A DNA stretch of 64,000 nt, from the NCBI GenBank assembly GCA_039621445.1, contig CP154955.1, forward strand, positions 55,433,341 to 55,497,340, in the 5' to 3' direction. The notes under the pieces are model-generated. The model was not told the origin of the DNA. It saw only the letters and a list, made by a program, of their open reading frames with translations, and did no database searches. Source of the stretch: Euglena gracilis (Eukaryota > Euglenida > Euglenophyceae > Euglenales). Position numbers and translations under genes: made by a program. Below, one piece after another: positions 54,370 to 64,000 of this stretch; the first letter of the stretch is position 1; every line of letters begins with the position of its first letter.

Positions 54370-56651
54370 CCCCTGGCGCCCGCCCCGCCTGCCTGGTGGT
54401 CTCTCAGCCGGAGGGCCCGTAACCGGCGGCAGCACGCACTACACGGAAACCCCCCGGCTGAGCAGCGGCGACCCCCACGCGGCGGCCGTCAGCCGGAGCT
54501 CAACCAGCGGCAGCTTCAAGAGTTACAGGAGGCGAGGACGCTGCGCGCTGCGGGATGGACAATACCGGCTTCGGTGGAGGACACGTCCCTCGTGCGGGTG
54601 TACGACACCCGCCTCTCGGTGGACTGGTTGCGCGACGTGGCCGCGGAGGTACGGCTCATCGACGACCCGGACACGGTCGTGGTGGTGGGGGCGATTTTGC
54701 CTCCCAGGCAGACATCTGTGATGCATCAGCGCTCGCAGCGCGGCGGTACCGCGGAGGTGGGGCCAGCGCCCCTCCCACATCATCATCCCCGCCGCGGGAG
54801 CACCTCGGCGTCTGGATCCAGCGGCTGCGCAGTCAGCTCGATTTGGAGGACCCTTCCACCGTGTACAGCATCGCCGCGGTGGTGGACCGGGACAGCTGTC
54901 CCCAGGAGCTCAACGCCATGGCCCTGCGTCGGCTCCTTCCCGCGGCTGGCCCGCTCTTCGAGGACCGGCGGGTGTCCGTGGAGGCGGTGGCGGTAGCCGA
55001 GCGGCCACCCCTCTTGCGCGTGCCCGCCTCGGAACGTCGGCTGCCCCCGGAGGAGTGGGAGAGGGCTTTCCTCGCCCGCAACAAGGTCCTCATGCTGCTG
55101 CATGTCCGGCGCCTGCCTCAGGCCATTCCGGCCACGGCTGATCCACTGACGCCAACGGGAAGGTGGATCCGCGGCTCGTTACCGGATCCGGAGCCCAACC
55201 ACCTCGAGCTCCTCCGGGTGGAATTTGAGCTGCCCCCGGCGACGCGGCAACGCAACGCGGAGCGGGAGCTGCGGCGCGCGCTGTCGAAGGTGGCGGGCGC
55301 GGTGGGGGTGGTCTTCGGCCCCGCTCACCAGCTGCGGGGCATCCAGCCCACCCATGGCGGAGTACTGGCCCTGCTGGCCGTACCGCGGCCGGAGGCGCTG
55401 CGCTGGTTGAAGGGTAGCGGCTGTGGAGGCCTCTTCGTGAGACCCTTCTGGACCCGCGATACGTGTCCTTCACTTCAGCGGCAGCAGTTCAATCTGTTGT
55501 ACCTCAAGAACAGGCGTGCGGAGGCTGCTCGGTTGTGGGATGCCCTCCACGACCTGCAAGGGGTGGTCGGCCTGCTGCCGGCCGAGAAGGACATCGCCGT
55601 GCGCATCAGTGCGGCCTCGGGAGCGCCGGCGGATGAGGTGCAGGCCCGCGTCCGGGTTGCCCTCCAAGATCCCCAGGCGGCTGTACGACAACAAGTGCCA
55701 GGTGCGGTGTGGTGGAGGCTGGGGCCGCTGTCCGACGCCGACCTCTTCCGCGTGCGGGACCTCATCGCCCTGACTGGTCTGTCCCCGCTGCGCGACGAAG
55801 TGCGATTCGGTGGGGCGGGGCAATTCCGGCGCGTCGCCTTCTTCCAAGCCACGGGGCGGCCCACACGCTCCTCCCTCGACGACGGTGGGTGGGGCCGTTC
55901 TACGTGCTCCGCCGTGCTAACTCGCGCCGACCCCCCTCCCCGCCGGCAGCCCACGTCTTCGACATCCCCCCCTTCAGCCGCCTCCCGCCCACCACCCAGA
56001 GACCTTCCCGCCTCCGCGATCTGGGGCGGCCCGCGGCTTCACTCCACAGCTTCAGCCCGCCCGCCGCCGAACTCGCTCCTTCCGCAGCCAGCCCCCCCGC
56101 CCGCAGCGCCGGCCGCCCTCGTCTCCCGCGCCACGGCACGCGCCGCTCGACGCCAGCAGCCCGCCCCCCTTCCGCAGCCGCCCAGCCCCCGTGGATTCAT
56201 GGCTTCTCCCGCCCCGACCGCTTCGGCCCCCGGCATCGCGGACTTGGTGGCAGAGCTGCGCAGTATGCGGCAGGCCCTTGATCGGCAGGCGGTGGAACTC
56301 GCAGAACTCCGCCGGGAAAATGCCGAGCTCCGACGTCAGCTTGCGGCCACCCGCCCTGCCACGCGCGTCAACCTCTTCCAGCATCAACCTTACGCGTCCC
56401 TGGACCCCGCCCCTGCCCACCTGCCTCACGAGACCCTCTTGAGCCAGGACGAGCGCATCGCCGCCGCCTTGCATGTCCCCGAGCCCGCGGCTGCCGCGCG
56501 CCCCGCCACCCCACCCACGGACATCGTCATGCGGGTGGATGACAGCGATGCTCGAGGCCGTGCCCGCGACATCGGCGAGGTCACCCCCGAGAAGCCGGCC
56601 GCAAAGAAGCCCCTGCGCGCCGCCTCGGTGGATGGCAGCCGCCATGTCTAG
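54370..56651 (+). CDS. LINE ORF1, frameshifted near 54.72 kb
   Basis: The first part reads QRQLQELQEARTLRAAGWTI, then VYDTRLSVDWLRDVAAEVRL and DDPDTVVVVGAILPP in one frame. From about 54.72 kb the protein-like sequence continues in another (REHLGVWIQRLRSQLDLEDP onwards), so one indel lies between. Later blocks include ELLRVEFELPPATRQRNAER and ELRRALSKVAGAVGVVFGPA, which could be RNA-recognition-like folds. Near the end IADLVAELRSMRQALDRQAV and ELAELRRENAELRRQLAA form a coiled coil, as in many LINE ORF1 proteins that bind RNA as oligomers. No zinc knuckle is seen. The start codon is not identified; 54370 is approximate. The stop TAG at 56649-56651 overlaps the ORF2 start. Confidence 0.6.
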
Positions 56652-59600
56652 CATGGCCGCGTTGGGGGCTCTTGCCCCCACCGGAGGAGTCCAGGCTCCC
56701 GTCCTGCGGATCGGGACCTGGAATATGTCCCATTGGACGCCGGCAAAGGTGTCCGCCGTCGCCGCCCTCTCGTTCGACATCCTCGCGGTCCAAGAAACCC
56801 ATCTGGCGGCCGTCCTCGTGGAGCGCGCGCACACCACCGTCCGGCACCTCGACCTGCACCTCCACCATGGCCGCCCTGCTCCCCCGCTGGCGCACTCCGA
56901 GCATGGCCGCTCCGTCGGCGTCGGCTTCCTTTGCCGCCGGGGCACTCCCGATGGCAAGCCGCGCTACCACGCCTGTGGCACGAACGCCCAGCCGCCGTCT
57001 TCCGGTGGCTCAAGGCGGAGTCCATCCCCTTCGGCTCCCGCCCCGTCCTCGACGCCTCCGGCCATCAATGCCTCTCACGCCGCGACGTGGACGCCGCAGT
57101 GCGGGCCTTCTGGGTGGACGAGGTGCTGCGTCAGCACGCGGACCAGTGCCCCACGGAAAGATGGACGGCCTTCGTCTCCTCGGAGTTCGGCCCCCATATC
57201 CCTTCCGCATCATGGCCTTCGGCGTCCTGGTCCGAAGACCGCGTCCGGGCTGCCCTGAGGAGCATGCGCGACGCCGCGGCCCCCGGCATGAACGGCGTGC
57301 CCCTCGCCGCCTGGAAGGCCATGCCGCCAGTGTGGTTCGCCGCCATCGCGCGCTTGCTCAACCTCGTGGAGCGGGAGCGGCGTTGGCCGCCGGAGTGGCT
57401 CAACGCCTACGTCGCCATGATCCCAAAGTCCTCTGGCGGCTCCCGCCCCCAAGATCAACGCCCCATCACCGTGCTGGAGGTGGTGTACCGCGTGTGGTCG
57501 AAGGGCACCATCTCGTTGTGGGGCCCCGTGCTCCAGCAGTTCTTCCTCAGTGACGCCGTCTTCGGCTTCCGCTCCCAGCGCAGCACCCTCCACGCTGCCC
57601 AAGTCGTCTCCGACCTCATCCATTCCGCCGCCGCGGAGAACTCCGAGCTGTGGCTTGCCTCCTTCGACGTGGTGAAGTGCTTCGACTCCCTCCCATGGTG
57701 GGCAGTCTTTGGTACCTTGCGCCACGCCGGGATCCCGGCGGCCACCGTCGACTGCTTCGAGGCCTTCTATGGCTCCCTGCAGCGCCGCTTCCGCTACGGC
57801 AGCGTCGACGGAGCATCGTGGTCCGCCGCCAATGGGCTCGCCCAGGGGTGCCCTGCCAGCCCAGACCTGCTCAACATCCTCTTCGAAGCGTTCCACCGGT
57901 GGGCGGCCTCCTCCGGTTGTGGCCTCTCCGTCGCCGGCATCCACGTGGCGTCCCTCAGCTTCGCCGATGACCTCGTCCTCGTCGGGCGTAATGCGGCCGG
58001 CATCTCCACCCTGGTGGATGGCTACCTCCGCTGGTGCTCCCTCCTCGGCGTGCGGATCACCAAGGTGCAGCTCTGGTCCTCCCTGGGCTCGGGTCACACC
58101 GTCACCGTCGGCTCCTCCACCTTCTGCTCCGCCCCCGGGTTCCGCTTCGTCGGCATCGAACTCGGCCTCCCCGAGCCATCCGCCTCCCGGACCCACTTCG
58201 GCCCCCGCATCCGCAACGCCCTCGCCGCCGCCAGCCGCCTCCGCTCCCTGCCTCTGCCCGCCGCCGTCTGCTGTACTCTGTGGCGGACTGCCGTGCTGCC
58301 GAAGGCTCTGTACGGCTGTCAACTCCGCCGCGTGCTGCCCTCCGACCTCGCCCCGCTAGCCGCCGCCGGCAAGTCGCTGTTCCACAAACCGCCGCTCGAG
58401 CTCAACCTCTGGCGGAGTCCGGACATCGCCATGGGCCTCCCCCTGGGCGCTTCCGCCGTCCGCGCTCCCATCGCCGAGGCCCGCCTCCTGCAGCTCCGCT
58501 GGCTGCAACTCCTGGCCAACTCCCCAACCCTCGTCGGCACCATCCACCGCGCCGTGGCCTGCCCCGCTTCGGAATGGCATGAGCCCTCCCCCGCCCTCCA
58601 GTCCGCCCTCACCGCCCTAGGCTGGTCGATCCGGCGCAACCCCGCCTCCGCCCTCGCCGCCGCCTGGCCTTCCCTCGCCCCCGAGTGCTCTTTCCCCGGA
58701 GAGATCTCCCTCGCCCCCCCCCCCAGCCTCCCCCTCCCAGAGGCAGCCTTCACCGACGGCTCCCTCGGCCCCCAAGGTGGTGCAGCGGTCTGGTGCCCCG
58801 ACACCGCAACGTCCATCCTCCTCACCGTCCCTTCCCCGCGCAGCAGTACACACTGCGAGCTCGCCGCCCTGGGTTCCGCCCTCTCCCTCTGCCCCCCCGA
58901 GGTGTTCACGGACTCGCTGTGCTCCCTCCAGCTGCTCCGTGGATGGGGCATGCGCCCGCTGTCCGCCGTCCTCCGCTGCCCCGACCGCTTCGATGTCCGC
59001 CACGTCCTCGCCCTCGCCCGCTCCTGCTCCTCCCCGCCGGCCCTCCGTAAAGTGAAGGCGCACGACGACGCGGCCATCTCTGCCGGCCACCCCCTGGCTT
59101 TGGGCAACGACTCCGCCGACTCCTTGGCGAAGCGGGCAGCTCACTCCCCAAACCTCCCCGCCTGGGCCCCCCCTGCGGCATGCCGTGATGCGGTCGACCT
59201 CCTCGACGCCGTGGGCTCCCCGGTCCTGGACATCGAGAGGCACTTCCCCCTGGCGTGGTGGGACCGCCAGCGCCGGAATTGGGGGCCCCCCGGCTCCCGG
59301 CCGCGCCTCGAACCCCTCTTTCCCCCAGACGTGGCCTTCGACTGGTCGGTCTCCACCATCATCTTCGCCCGACCCTCCCTCCGCTCCAACGCCTTCCACC
59401 ACCCTGTGGCCCCCGCCGTCATCAAATGGGTAGCCCGCGTGCGCTCGGGCTGCCTCGCCACCCAGGCTCGGCGAGTGCGGTGCGGTTTCGCCACGGACCC
59501 CGCCTGCCCATGTTGCGGTGTGGAGGAGGAGGACGACCTCCACCTGCTGGCTGGCTGTCCGGCCACCGGTTCCGCGGACTGGTCGGTCGCCATCCCCGAG

Positions 59601-61102
59601 ACTTGGCTGTCCGCCGCCCGCCGCTGCGACCTCTCCATCCCCCCTCCGCCGGCCCCCTGGACCGCGCAGCATCACCTGCCCCTCACCGCCGCGCTCATCC
59701 CGACGTCCGCCCTCGCTCACCACCCAACACCCGCCGCCGACGCCCTCCGCTTCCTGCGCCGCCTGCATCTGGCCCTGGCCGAGCGCCTCGCCGAGCTGCT
59801 GAGCCGCCGTTACGCCCTCTTGCTGTCCCCAGCCCACCTGTCCGGTGCCTCGCCCGCGTCCTCGTCATCCTCAGCCGCCCCGCGTCTCCGCCGCCCCTGC
59901 CCCCTGCCGCCGGAACGCCAGCTGACCGTCCCCGACCTCCGTCGGCTGGAGATCGCTCGCCGCACAACGACAGCCCCCCCACCCGCCCCCGATCCGATCC
60001 CGCCGCATGGGGAGACCCGGCGTCTCTGGCTCCGTGCCCGGCTGCTTCGCCTGCTGACCGAGAACATGGTCGTCTGCCCCGCCTCCGCCGGCTGCTCGGC
60101 CCCCGCCATCCTCGCGGTCTTCGAATCCGTCACGGGCGAGCACTTCACAGCCTCCCCCGGCACCGCCGCCAAGGCTCGCGCCACAGCCATCGCCCGTGTC
60201 CTGGGCAACCTCATCCAGGAGGGTGCCCCCCTCTCCCCTCCCCTCGAACGCATGCAGCGGCAAGGTACCTGGTACTACAACCGCGCCCCCCGCTCCGTCC
60301 TGGACACGGACCGCTGGCTCCGCTCCGCTCACGCCCGGGAAGCCGCGCACCCGTCCACCGCCCTCCACGTCACCATGGCCTCGGTGGATGCCTCCCTGGC
60401 CGCGTGGATACGCGATCACCGCCACCTCCGACCGGTTCCCCCGGAACGCGGCGAGTGCAGCATGGCGCTCCTCCTTCTCTGGGAGACCGATCATGGCCGC
60501 CCGTTCCCCACCACGGCAGCTCTCGACCCCTCCAAGGTACTATCCGGCTTCACCCGCCGCCTCCATGACCGCATTCGGGCTAGCCCGACCTGGCCTGGCT
60601 GCAGTTCAAGGACGTGCACCTGCCCTTGGCGCGTGGAATCCCCGCCTCGCATCACGTCCGCTGGTCGGTCCTCATCGCGGAGCCCCCTGCTGGCCCCGAA
60701 GCAGCGTGGTACACTGCCTTCGTCTCTCGTTGGCAGTCCTACCTCCGCTCCCTGGTGGACCCGTCTCTCACGCCGGCGTCGCTCCTCCTGCCGGGGACCG
60801 CCGTCTCCTCTCCCCAATCGTCGGACTCGACGCAAGACGTCCCAGCCCCCTCAGCTCCCCAGACGCCCCCGCCGCAGCGTCCCTCCGGCTCGGACATACC
60901 CACACCCCAGCCTGCTGCCCTGCCTGGGCGTACTCGCCCCCCGAGACCGCCCCCCCGCATCCCCACCCGGGCGCGCCGCCCCGCCTCGCCACCGGCCGAG
61001 CCCCGTCCCTCGAAGCGGCAGTCCACCCTGGCTGCCTGGATGCAACCGCCCCGATCCCGGCCACCTCCCCATGGCCGGGCGGCGGAGGGCCCGCCGACTT
61101 AG
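56644..61102 (+). CDS. LINE ORF2: truncated AP-endonuclease, reverse transcriptase, RNase H, zinc finger, C-terminal domain
   Basis: The ATG at 56644 overlaps the ORF1 stop (ATGTCTAG). Endonuclease: VLRIGTWNMSHWTPAKVSAV and DILAVQETHLA (metal-binding Glu), reaching VGVGFLCRRG near 56.94 kb. There the frame changes and the usual GDFN and SDH parts are absent, an internal deletion. RT: LASFDVVKCFDSLPWW (motif A), NGLAQGCPASPDLLN (B), SLSFADDLVLVG (C, about 57955-57990). RNase H: EAAFTDGSLGPQGGAAVW, STHCELAALGSAL, FTDSLCSLQLL, NDSADSLAKRAAHS (58.74-59.15 kb). Zinc finger: CPCCGVEEEDDLHLLAGCP (about 59.51 kb). A ~400-residue C-terminal region of unknown fold follows, shifting frame near 60.59 kb and ending KRQSTLAAWMQPP and TAG 61100-61102. 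In a whole element it would nick DNA and prime reverse transcription. Confidence 0.75.
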
Positions 61103-61170
61103 CCTCGGCGGGCCGGGGCGCGGGAATCACGGTGATGGCCAACCGCCACCGCCGTTGAGCCCATACAGCG

Positions 61171-61192
61171 CCCGGTGATGAACGAGTTCATC
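61171..61192 (+). other. LINE 3'-terminal stem-loop
   Basis: GGTGATGAAC, two bases (GA), then GTTCATCACC: a perfect 10-bp stem. It sits about 70 bp after the ORF2 stop where the GC-rich LINE text ends. Some LINEs use a 3' stem-loop as the RT recognition site, which is the likely role here. Confidence 0.55.
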
Positions 61193-61600
61193 ACCAACCG
61201 AACCCCCCCCCCCTCACGAGCCCCCACAGCCGCCCCCACAGCGGAGCCCCAGCCCGAACCCCCCACAGCCGGAGCCACCGAGCCCTCCGCGGCGGCGGAG
61301 ACGCTCAGTCTGCTCCAGCCCGGGCAGTTTCCGGGGGGTATCGCTGCCCCTGGACAGCCCCCCAGCAGCACCCCCCCGCAGTCCACGACCCCCCTCACCG
61401 CAGCCCAAGCCCCCCACCGACGACAACCTCCCCAAGAAACAGTGGTGGGTAGCGGAGCTGCTGGATCTGTGACGGGTGAACCCCCCCTGCAAGGCGCGGG
61501 TGCCCCCACGGGCCCAGCCTGTATACTCAGAGCCTTGCGGTGGGACCCGAAAACACTTGACAAACCTGAAAGAGACTTCACGACCGAACTTCCGAGCTGA
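61193..61600 (+). CDS. Proline-rich accessory ORF, probable 3' part
   Basis: In frame it reads PPSRAPTAAPTAEPQPEPPT and ends LRALRWDPKTLDKPERDFTT plus ELPS and TGA. Its composition matches the Pro-rich ORF interrupted near 54.25 kb, and the ordered end (RWDPKTLDKP) looks like a conserved terminus, so I read both as one ORF split by the LINE. The apparent ATG at 61175 lies in the LINE stem-loop and is not its real start. Confidence 0.4.
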   Translation, partial: TNRTPPPSRAPTAAPTAEPQPEPPTAGATEPSAAAETLSLLQPGQFPGGIAAPGQPPSSTPPQSTTPLTAAQAPHRRQPPQETVVGSGAAGSVTGEPPLQGAGAPTGPACILRALRWDPKTLDKPERDFTTELPS

Positions 61601-62679
61601 TTTCCAACCCTGACCGAATTCTCAAGCTGCACATCCAAGTCCGACATGCACCTTTACACCGCTGACAAAACCTGCCTGACTTAAAACGATAAAACGGGCC
61701 TGGGTAGCCCCCTGGCCAGCTCACCTAAACCTGAACCGCTGGCCAGCTCAACTCGAACCAGCCCAACGGACCTGAACAAGACCCGACCCGACCTGAATTC
61801 ACTGACCTCAAGTGCCTCTCTTCTGCCAATCAATCCACTCTTCAATTTTTCATCGTTGTTGTTGTGGGTTGGCCCCCTGGGGAGAACGAACCTTCACCCC
61901 TGAACCTGGCCAGCCTACTTGTAAAAACAAAACACAGCCCCCAACCCCAACCGTAGCAGCCAGCCAAAACTGGGCAAACGGTGGAAGGGGAACCTGACTT
62001 TGACCCAAAAACACGGACCTGGCCGACCCCGGGCCACCGGCCTGGGCGGGGGGGCGAGAACCCTCCACAGCACCTGACCTCGCACAAACCAGCCTACCCC
62101 CCAGAAAAAAAAACAAAAATACAAAGAAAAACCATTGTCCTTGACCCAGCCTGATTTTTAACCGAAAACCCAGCCTTCACCTGATTTTTATAAAAATTCG
62201 TCCCCGGCCGGAGCCTGACCGCTTGGCCTGGGGGGGGGGGCTGGAAGACCCCAGCTGGACCCACTCCCCACCGAACAGACACCAAGCCTAGACACCGAAT
62301 TGGCTAACCGAACAGAAAACGGCTGTCTAGGACCCTGACCGTGACAAAACAACTCCCCTGGTCTGGGAATAAAAATTTCCTGAAAATTTAACCGTGGCTG
62401 GCGCTTGGTTCACAACGGCGCTGCCCCCCCCCCCAAGGACAAACAGCCCTAGGCGGGCTGGGGGGGGGGGACAACGCACCAGACCCCGCACAGACCCAAC
62501 TGTCAAAGGAGAACATTTGACTCAGCCCCCCGGCCATAAAACGAACCTGAACGGCACAGCCCCCTGAGGGGGGGGGGGACCCTGAACCACAACGGTCCCC
62601 TCGCTCGCCCCCTCCTCACAACGAGTGCACTCCGCACCCCTTCCTGTTGGAGTCGTGAAGAGTTGTAAACAACTCTTTC
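61601..62679. other. Retrotransposon 3' non-coding region
   Basis: About 1.1 kb of CCTGACC/CTGGCC-rich text without believable ORFs, containing short C-tracts and a 9-bp stem AAGAGTTGT/ACAACTCTT (about 62657-62677) directly before the purine tract. It is assigned to the Ty3-type element by composition and position. Confidence 0.45.
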
Positions 62680-62698
62680 GGGAAGGGGAGTGTGAGTC
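62680..62698 (+). promoter_or_regulatory. Possible polypurine tract and start of 3' LTR
   Basis: GGGAAGGGGAG followed by TGTGAGTC: a purine tract directly before TG is the standard arrangement for second-strand priming in LTR elements. The LTR itself is unconfirmed because no second copy lies in the window. Confidence 0.4.
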
Positions 62699-62816
62699 AG
62701 GGGTGCTGAGTGCCCAAAACAACTTAACCTAACTGCCCAGCCTGATGACTCTGCAGCTAGGATTAGGCAAATCTTATTAGGAATTATCAATTAGCTGACA
62801 CCATTTGTCTGTGCAG

Positions 62817-62991
62817 GGCTCTGTCTCTCTGTCACACTGTCAGTTTGAAGTTCAAGAATTGAATTACCTTGGTGGCAATTATCATTCTTACCCTGGACAG
62901 TACGTGGTGAATTACATTGGTGCTGGTTTTGGAATTGCTGAATTGCTTGTATTGTGCTGTTGGTCTTTTGGATTTTTTTATCAAAGGAAAG
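62817..62991 (+). CDS. Possible exon of an unidentified membrane protein
   Basis: Bounded by TGTGCAG and AAAG|GTGTGAG, the frame reads HCQFEVQELNYLGGNYHSYP, then GQYVVNYIGAGFGIAELLVL and CCWSFGFFYQRK. It ends with one strong membrane helix followed by a basic turn. Base composition is like ordinary coding DNA, unlike the retrotransposon. The layout recalls the last loop and fourth helix of tetraspanins, but I see no signature that proves it. No further exon is found downstream. Confidence 0.3.
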
Positions 62992-63146
62992 GTGTGAGCC
63001 ACCCAACTCACCTGTTTTCACCAAAAAGACCCACCAAAACAAAAGAAAATGCAATTTTAAAAACAAGCCGCGAGGGGAATTGAAAACACCCTGGGCAGGG
63101 TTAAAGATCCTACGCAACGGGGTGCTGGCCCCGAGGGACTGGAAAC
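62992..63146. other. Spacer with no visible feature
   Basis: Short interval between the possible membrane-protein exon and the minus-strand ORF; nothing recognisable. Confidence 0.4.
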
Positions 63147-63986
63147 TCAAGTGCGGGCACCACGGTTACAACAGTCCTCAGTCCAAAATGGCTCATCGGC
63201 CTCGTGAGGGACATTTGACCGAATCGGTCTGATTGTGGGTTTGCGCTTAGCGCCTTCAGAGGTTGCAGCCACATAGCTGGCCATGGGTATCGTAGGCCTA
63301 TGGCCTGTGCCTGAGCCATCTCCACCAGAAGGTGGTGGCTCATCATCCCGCCGCTGTTCAGCGGGCTTGCAGCCTTCGGCTGAAGGTTTAGCCTTAGGCT
63401 TCTTATGCCTGCCATATCGGCGTTCTTCACGAGGGTCTGCCGGAGGTAGTGGTCTTTCCGCCGTTGGCGGTTTCGGGGCTGCCGGTTTGGCAGGAGATGC
63501 CGATGCTGCCGGTTTGGCAGGAGGTGGTTGCATTTCCGCCGTTGGCGGTGTTGGTGCAGCTGGTTCAGTTGCTGGGATATCTAACTCCATTGGAGTTGTG
63601 GCCGCAGCCTGTACGGCTGTTGAGCTGCTATCTGCAGCAGTAACCCTTTGGGTTTCGGGAGGGGATGCGGCTGGTGAGCCTCGAGGGGTCAGTACTGCTG
63701 ATACTGCGGACATCGCCGCGGTCAGACCCTGTAACACACCACCTAAAACACCTGTAGGTATTGTTAGTGATGCGACAGGTTCTGTCGGGGTTGGTGCCGT
63801 TGGCACTGCGGGTAAAGATAGGGGTGGTACCGGAGGTACCGGTGGCCGTTCGGCCTCGGATGTAGGAGATTCCGTCTCTGGGCTGACATCTCCTTCAGGC
63901 GGAAAGGGTGTCCTGGAGCCCATTGGGACTGGAGGAAGGGTTGATGGCTGAGGTTCATCAGCACATATGTCTTCCAGGCCTTCCAT
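63147..63986 (-). CDS. Pro/Ala/Thr-rich ORF, unknown function, near window edge
   Basis: The minus-strand frame of 279 residues starts MEGLEDICADEPQPSTLPPV. It is mostly low-complexity (PAKPAASASPAKPAAPKPPT, AERPLPPADPREERRYGRHK), has one hydrophobic patch (VASLTIPTGVLGGVLQGLTA) and ends VPHEADEPFWTEDCCNRGAR plus T. The frame may be longer beyond 64000. Internal direct repeats (GCCGGTTTGGCAGGAG; TTTCCGCCGTTGGCGG) show expansion. It could be a gag-like protein of another retroelement or a host protein; I do not recognise it. Confidence 0.4.
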   Translation of the reverse strand: MEGLEDICADEPQPSTLPPVPMGSRTPFPPEGDVSPETESPTSEAERPPVPPVPPLSLPAVPTAPTPTEPVASLTIPTGVLGGVLQGLTAAMSAVSAVLTPRGSPAASPPETQRVTAADSSSTAVQAAATTPMELDIPATEPAAPTPPTAEMQPPPAKPAASASPAKPAAPKPPTAERPLPPADPREERRYGRHKKPKAKPSAEGCKPAEQRRDDEPPPSGGDGSGTGHRPTIPMASYVAATSEGAKRKPTIRPIRSNVPHEADEPFWTEDCCNRGART

Positions 63987-64000
63987 GCGGTCTTCACCGC

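Larger units (their letters stand above)
54250..61192 (+). mobile_element. GC-rich LINE (non-LTR retrotransposon), 5' end uncertain, decayed
   Basis: Two ORFs (ORF1, and ORF2 with AP-endonuclease, reverse transcriptase and RNase H) are followed by a short 3' region ending in a stem-loop at 61171-61192. G+C is far above the flanking DNA and third positions are almost all G or C, so its codon use is unlike the Ca2+-ATPase introns but near its exons. An RNase H after the RT suggests relation to the I/R1/Tad group. No poly-A tail or clear target duplication was found. Confidence 0.75.
46767..62690 (+). mobile_element. Ty3/gypsy-like LTR retrotransposon with DNA methyltransferase, interrupted by a LINE
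   Basis: Domain order on the plus strand: Gly/Gln-rich ORF, conserved VVKKIQTDEAHALLMVPRW module, DNA methyltransferase, aspartic protease, reverse transcriptase (YVDD), RNase H, integrase (HHCC and DDE), chromodomain, proline-rich accessory ORF. Integrase after RNase H plus a chromodomain places it with Ty3/gypsy (chromovirus-like) elements. A purine tract followed by TGTGAGTC at 62680-62698 could be the polypurine tract and the start of the 3' LTR; no matching 5' LTR or primer site was found, so the 5' end is unknown. A ~7-kb LINE splits the accessory ORF. Multiple stops and frameshifts show a dead copy. Confidence 0.8.

Noticed and set aside
57210-59837. Minus-strand ORFs of 370 and 406 residues opposite LINE ORF2
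   Set aside because: They are shadows of a very GC-rich coding frame with G/C third positions; the plus strand carries all RT and RNase H motifs.

Overview
The window is nuclear DNA of a eukaryote, most likely a unicellular alga or protist with a large, transposon-filled genome. Evidence: one Ca2+-ATPase gene is split into about 24 short exons over 31 kb; there is a Ty3/gypsy-type and a LINE-type retrotransposon; there are long G/C homopolymers and no bacterial-style operons. A DNA methyltransferase inside the Ty3-type polyprotein, several GC 5' splice sites and a very GC-rich LINE make a dinoflagellate or a relative my best guess. That is inference, not proof.

Layout. 1-1.55 kb: an element with ~400-bp inverted arms made partly of 32-bp tandem repeats. 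1.6-9.6 kb: hairpins and decayed copies of tyrosine-recombinase (Crypton-like) elements, mostly on the minus strand; the longest reading frame is 6973-8244. 9.6-10.9 kb: an inverted-repeat element around a 112-114-bp tandem array. 11.38-42.44 kb (+): a plasma-membrane-type (P2B) Ca2+-ATPase gene. The exons give the whole family order: N-terminal helices, TM1, TM2 and actuator domain (TGES), TM4 (PEGLPLAV), phosphorylation site (DKTG/TLTTN), nucleotide-binding segments (NKTE, KGAPD), P domain (RMVTGDN, VLARSSP, DGTNDAP), TM5-TM10 and a basic tail. Exons are about 10% of the gene. The introns (45 bp to 4.6 kb) are filled with palindromic, MITE-like elements, two of them with perfect 8-bp target-site duplications.

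42.4-46.8 kb has no gene I can support. 46.8-62.7 kb is a decayed Ty3/gypsy-like retrotransposon: Gly/Gln-rich N-terminal ORF, a conserved module of unknown role, a Dcm-like DNA methyltransferase, protease, reverse transcriptase, RNase H, integrase, chromodomain and a proline-rich accessory ORF. A ~7-kb GC-rich LINE (54.3-61.2 kb) sits in that accessory ORF. The Ty3 copy carries several stops and frameshifts. The LINE has lost half of its endonuclease and has at least two frameshifts. Both look non-autonomous.

62.8-64 kb holds a possible exon of an unidentified membrane protein and, on the minus strand, a Pro/Ala-rich ORF that runs towards the window edge.

Working together: the only clear host gene is the Ca2+ pump. 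Everything else is mobile DNA or its debris, and the pump's introns are the main landing ground. Exon borders were placed by matching conserved P-type ATPase residues to splice signals and reading phase; where these disagree, the entry says so.
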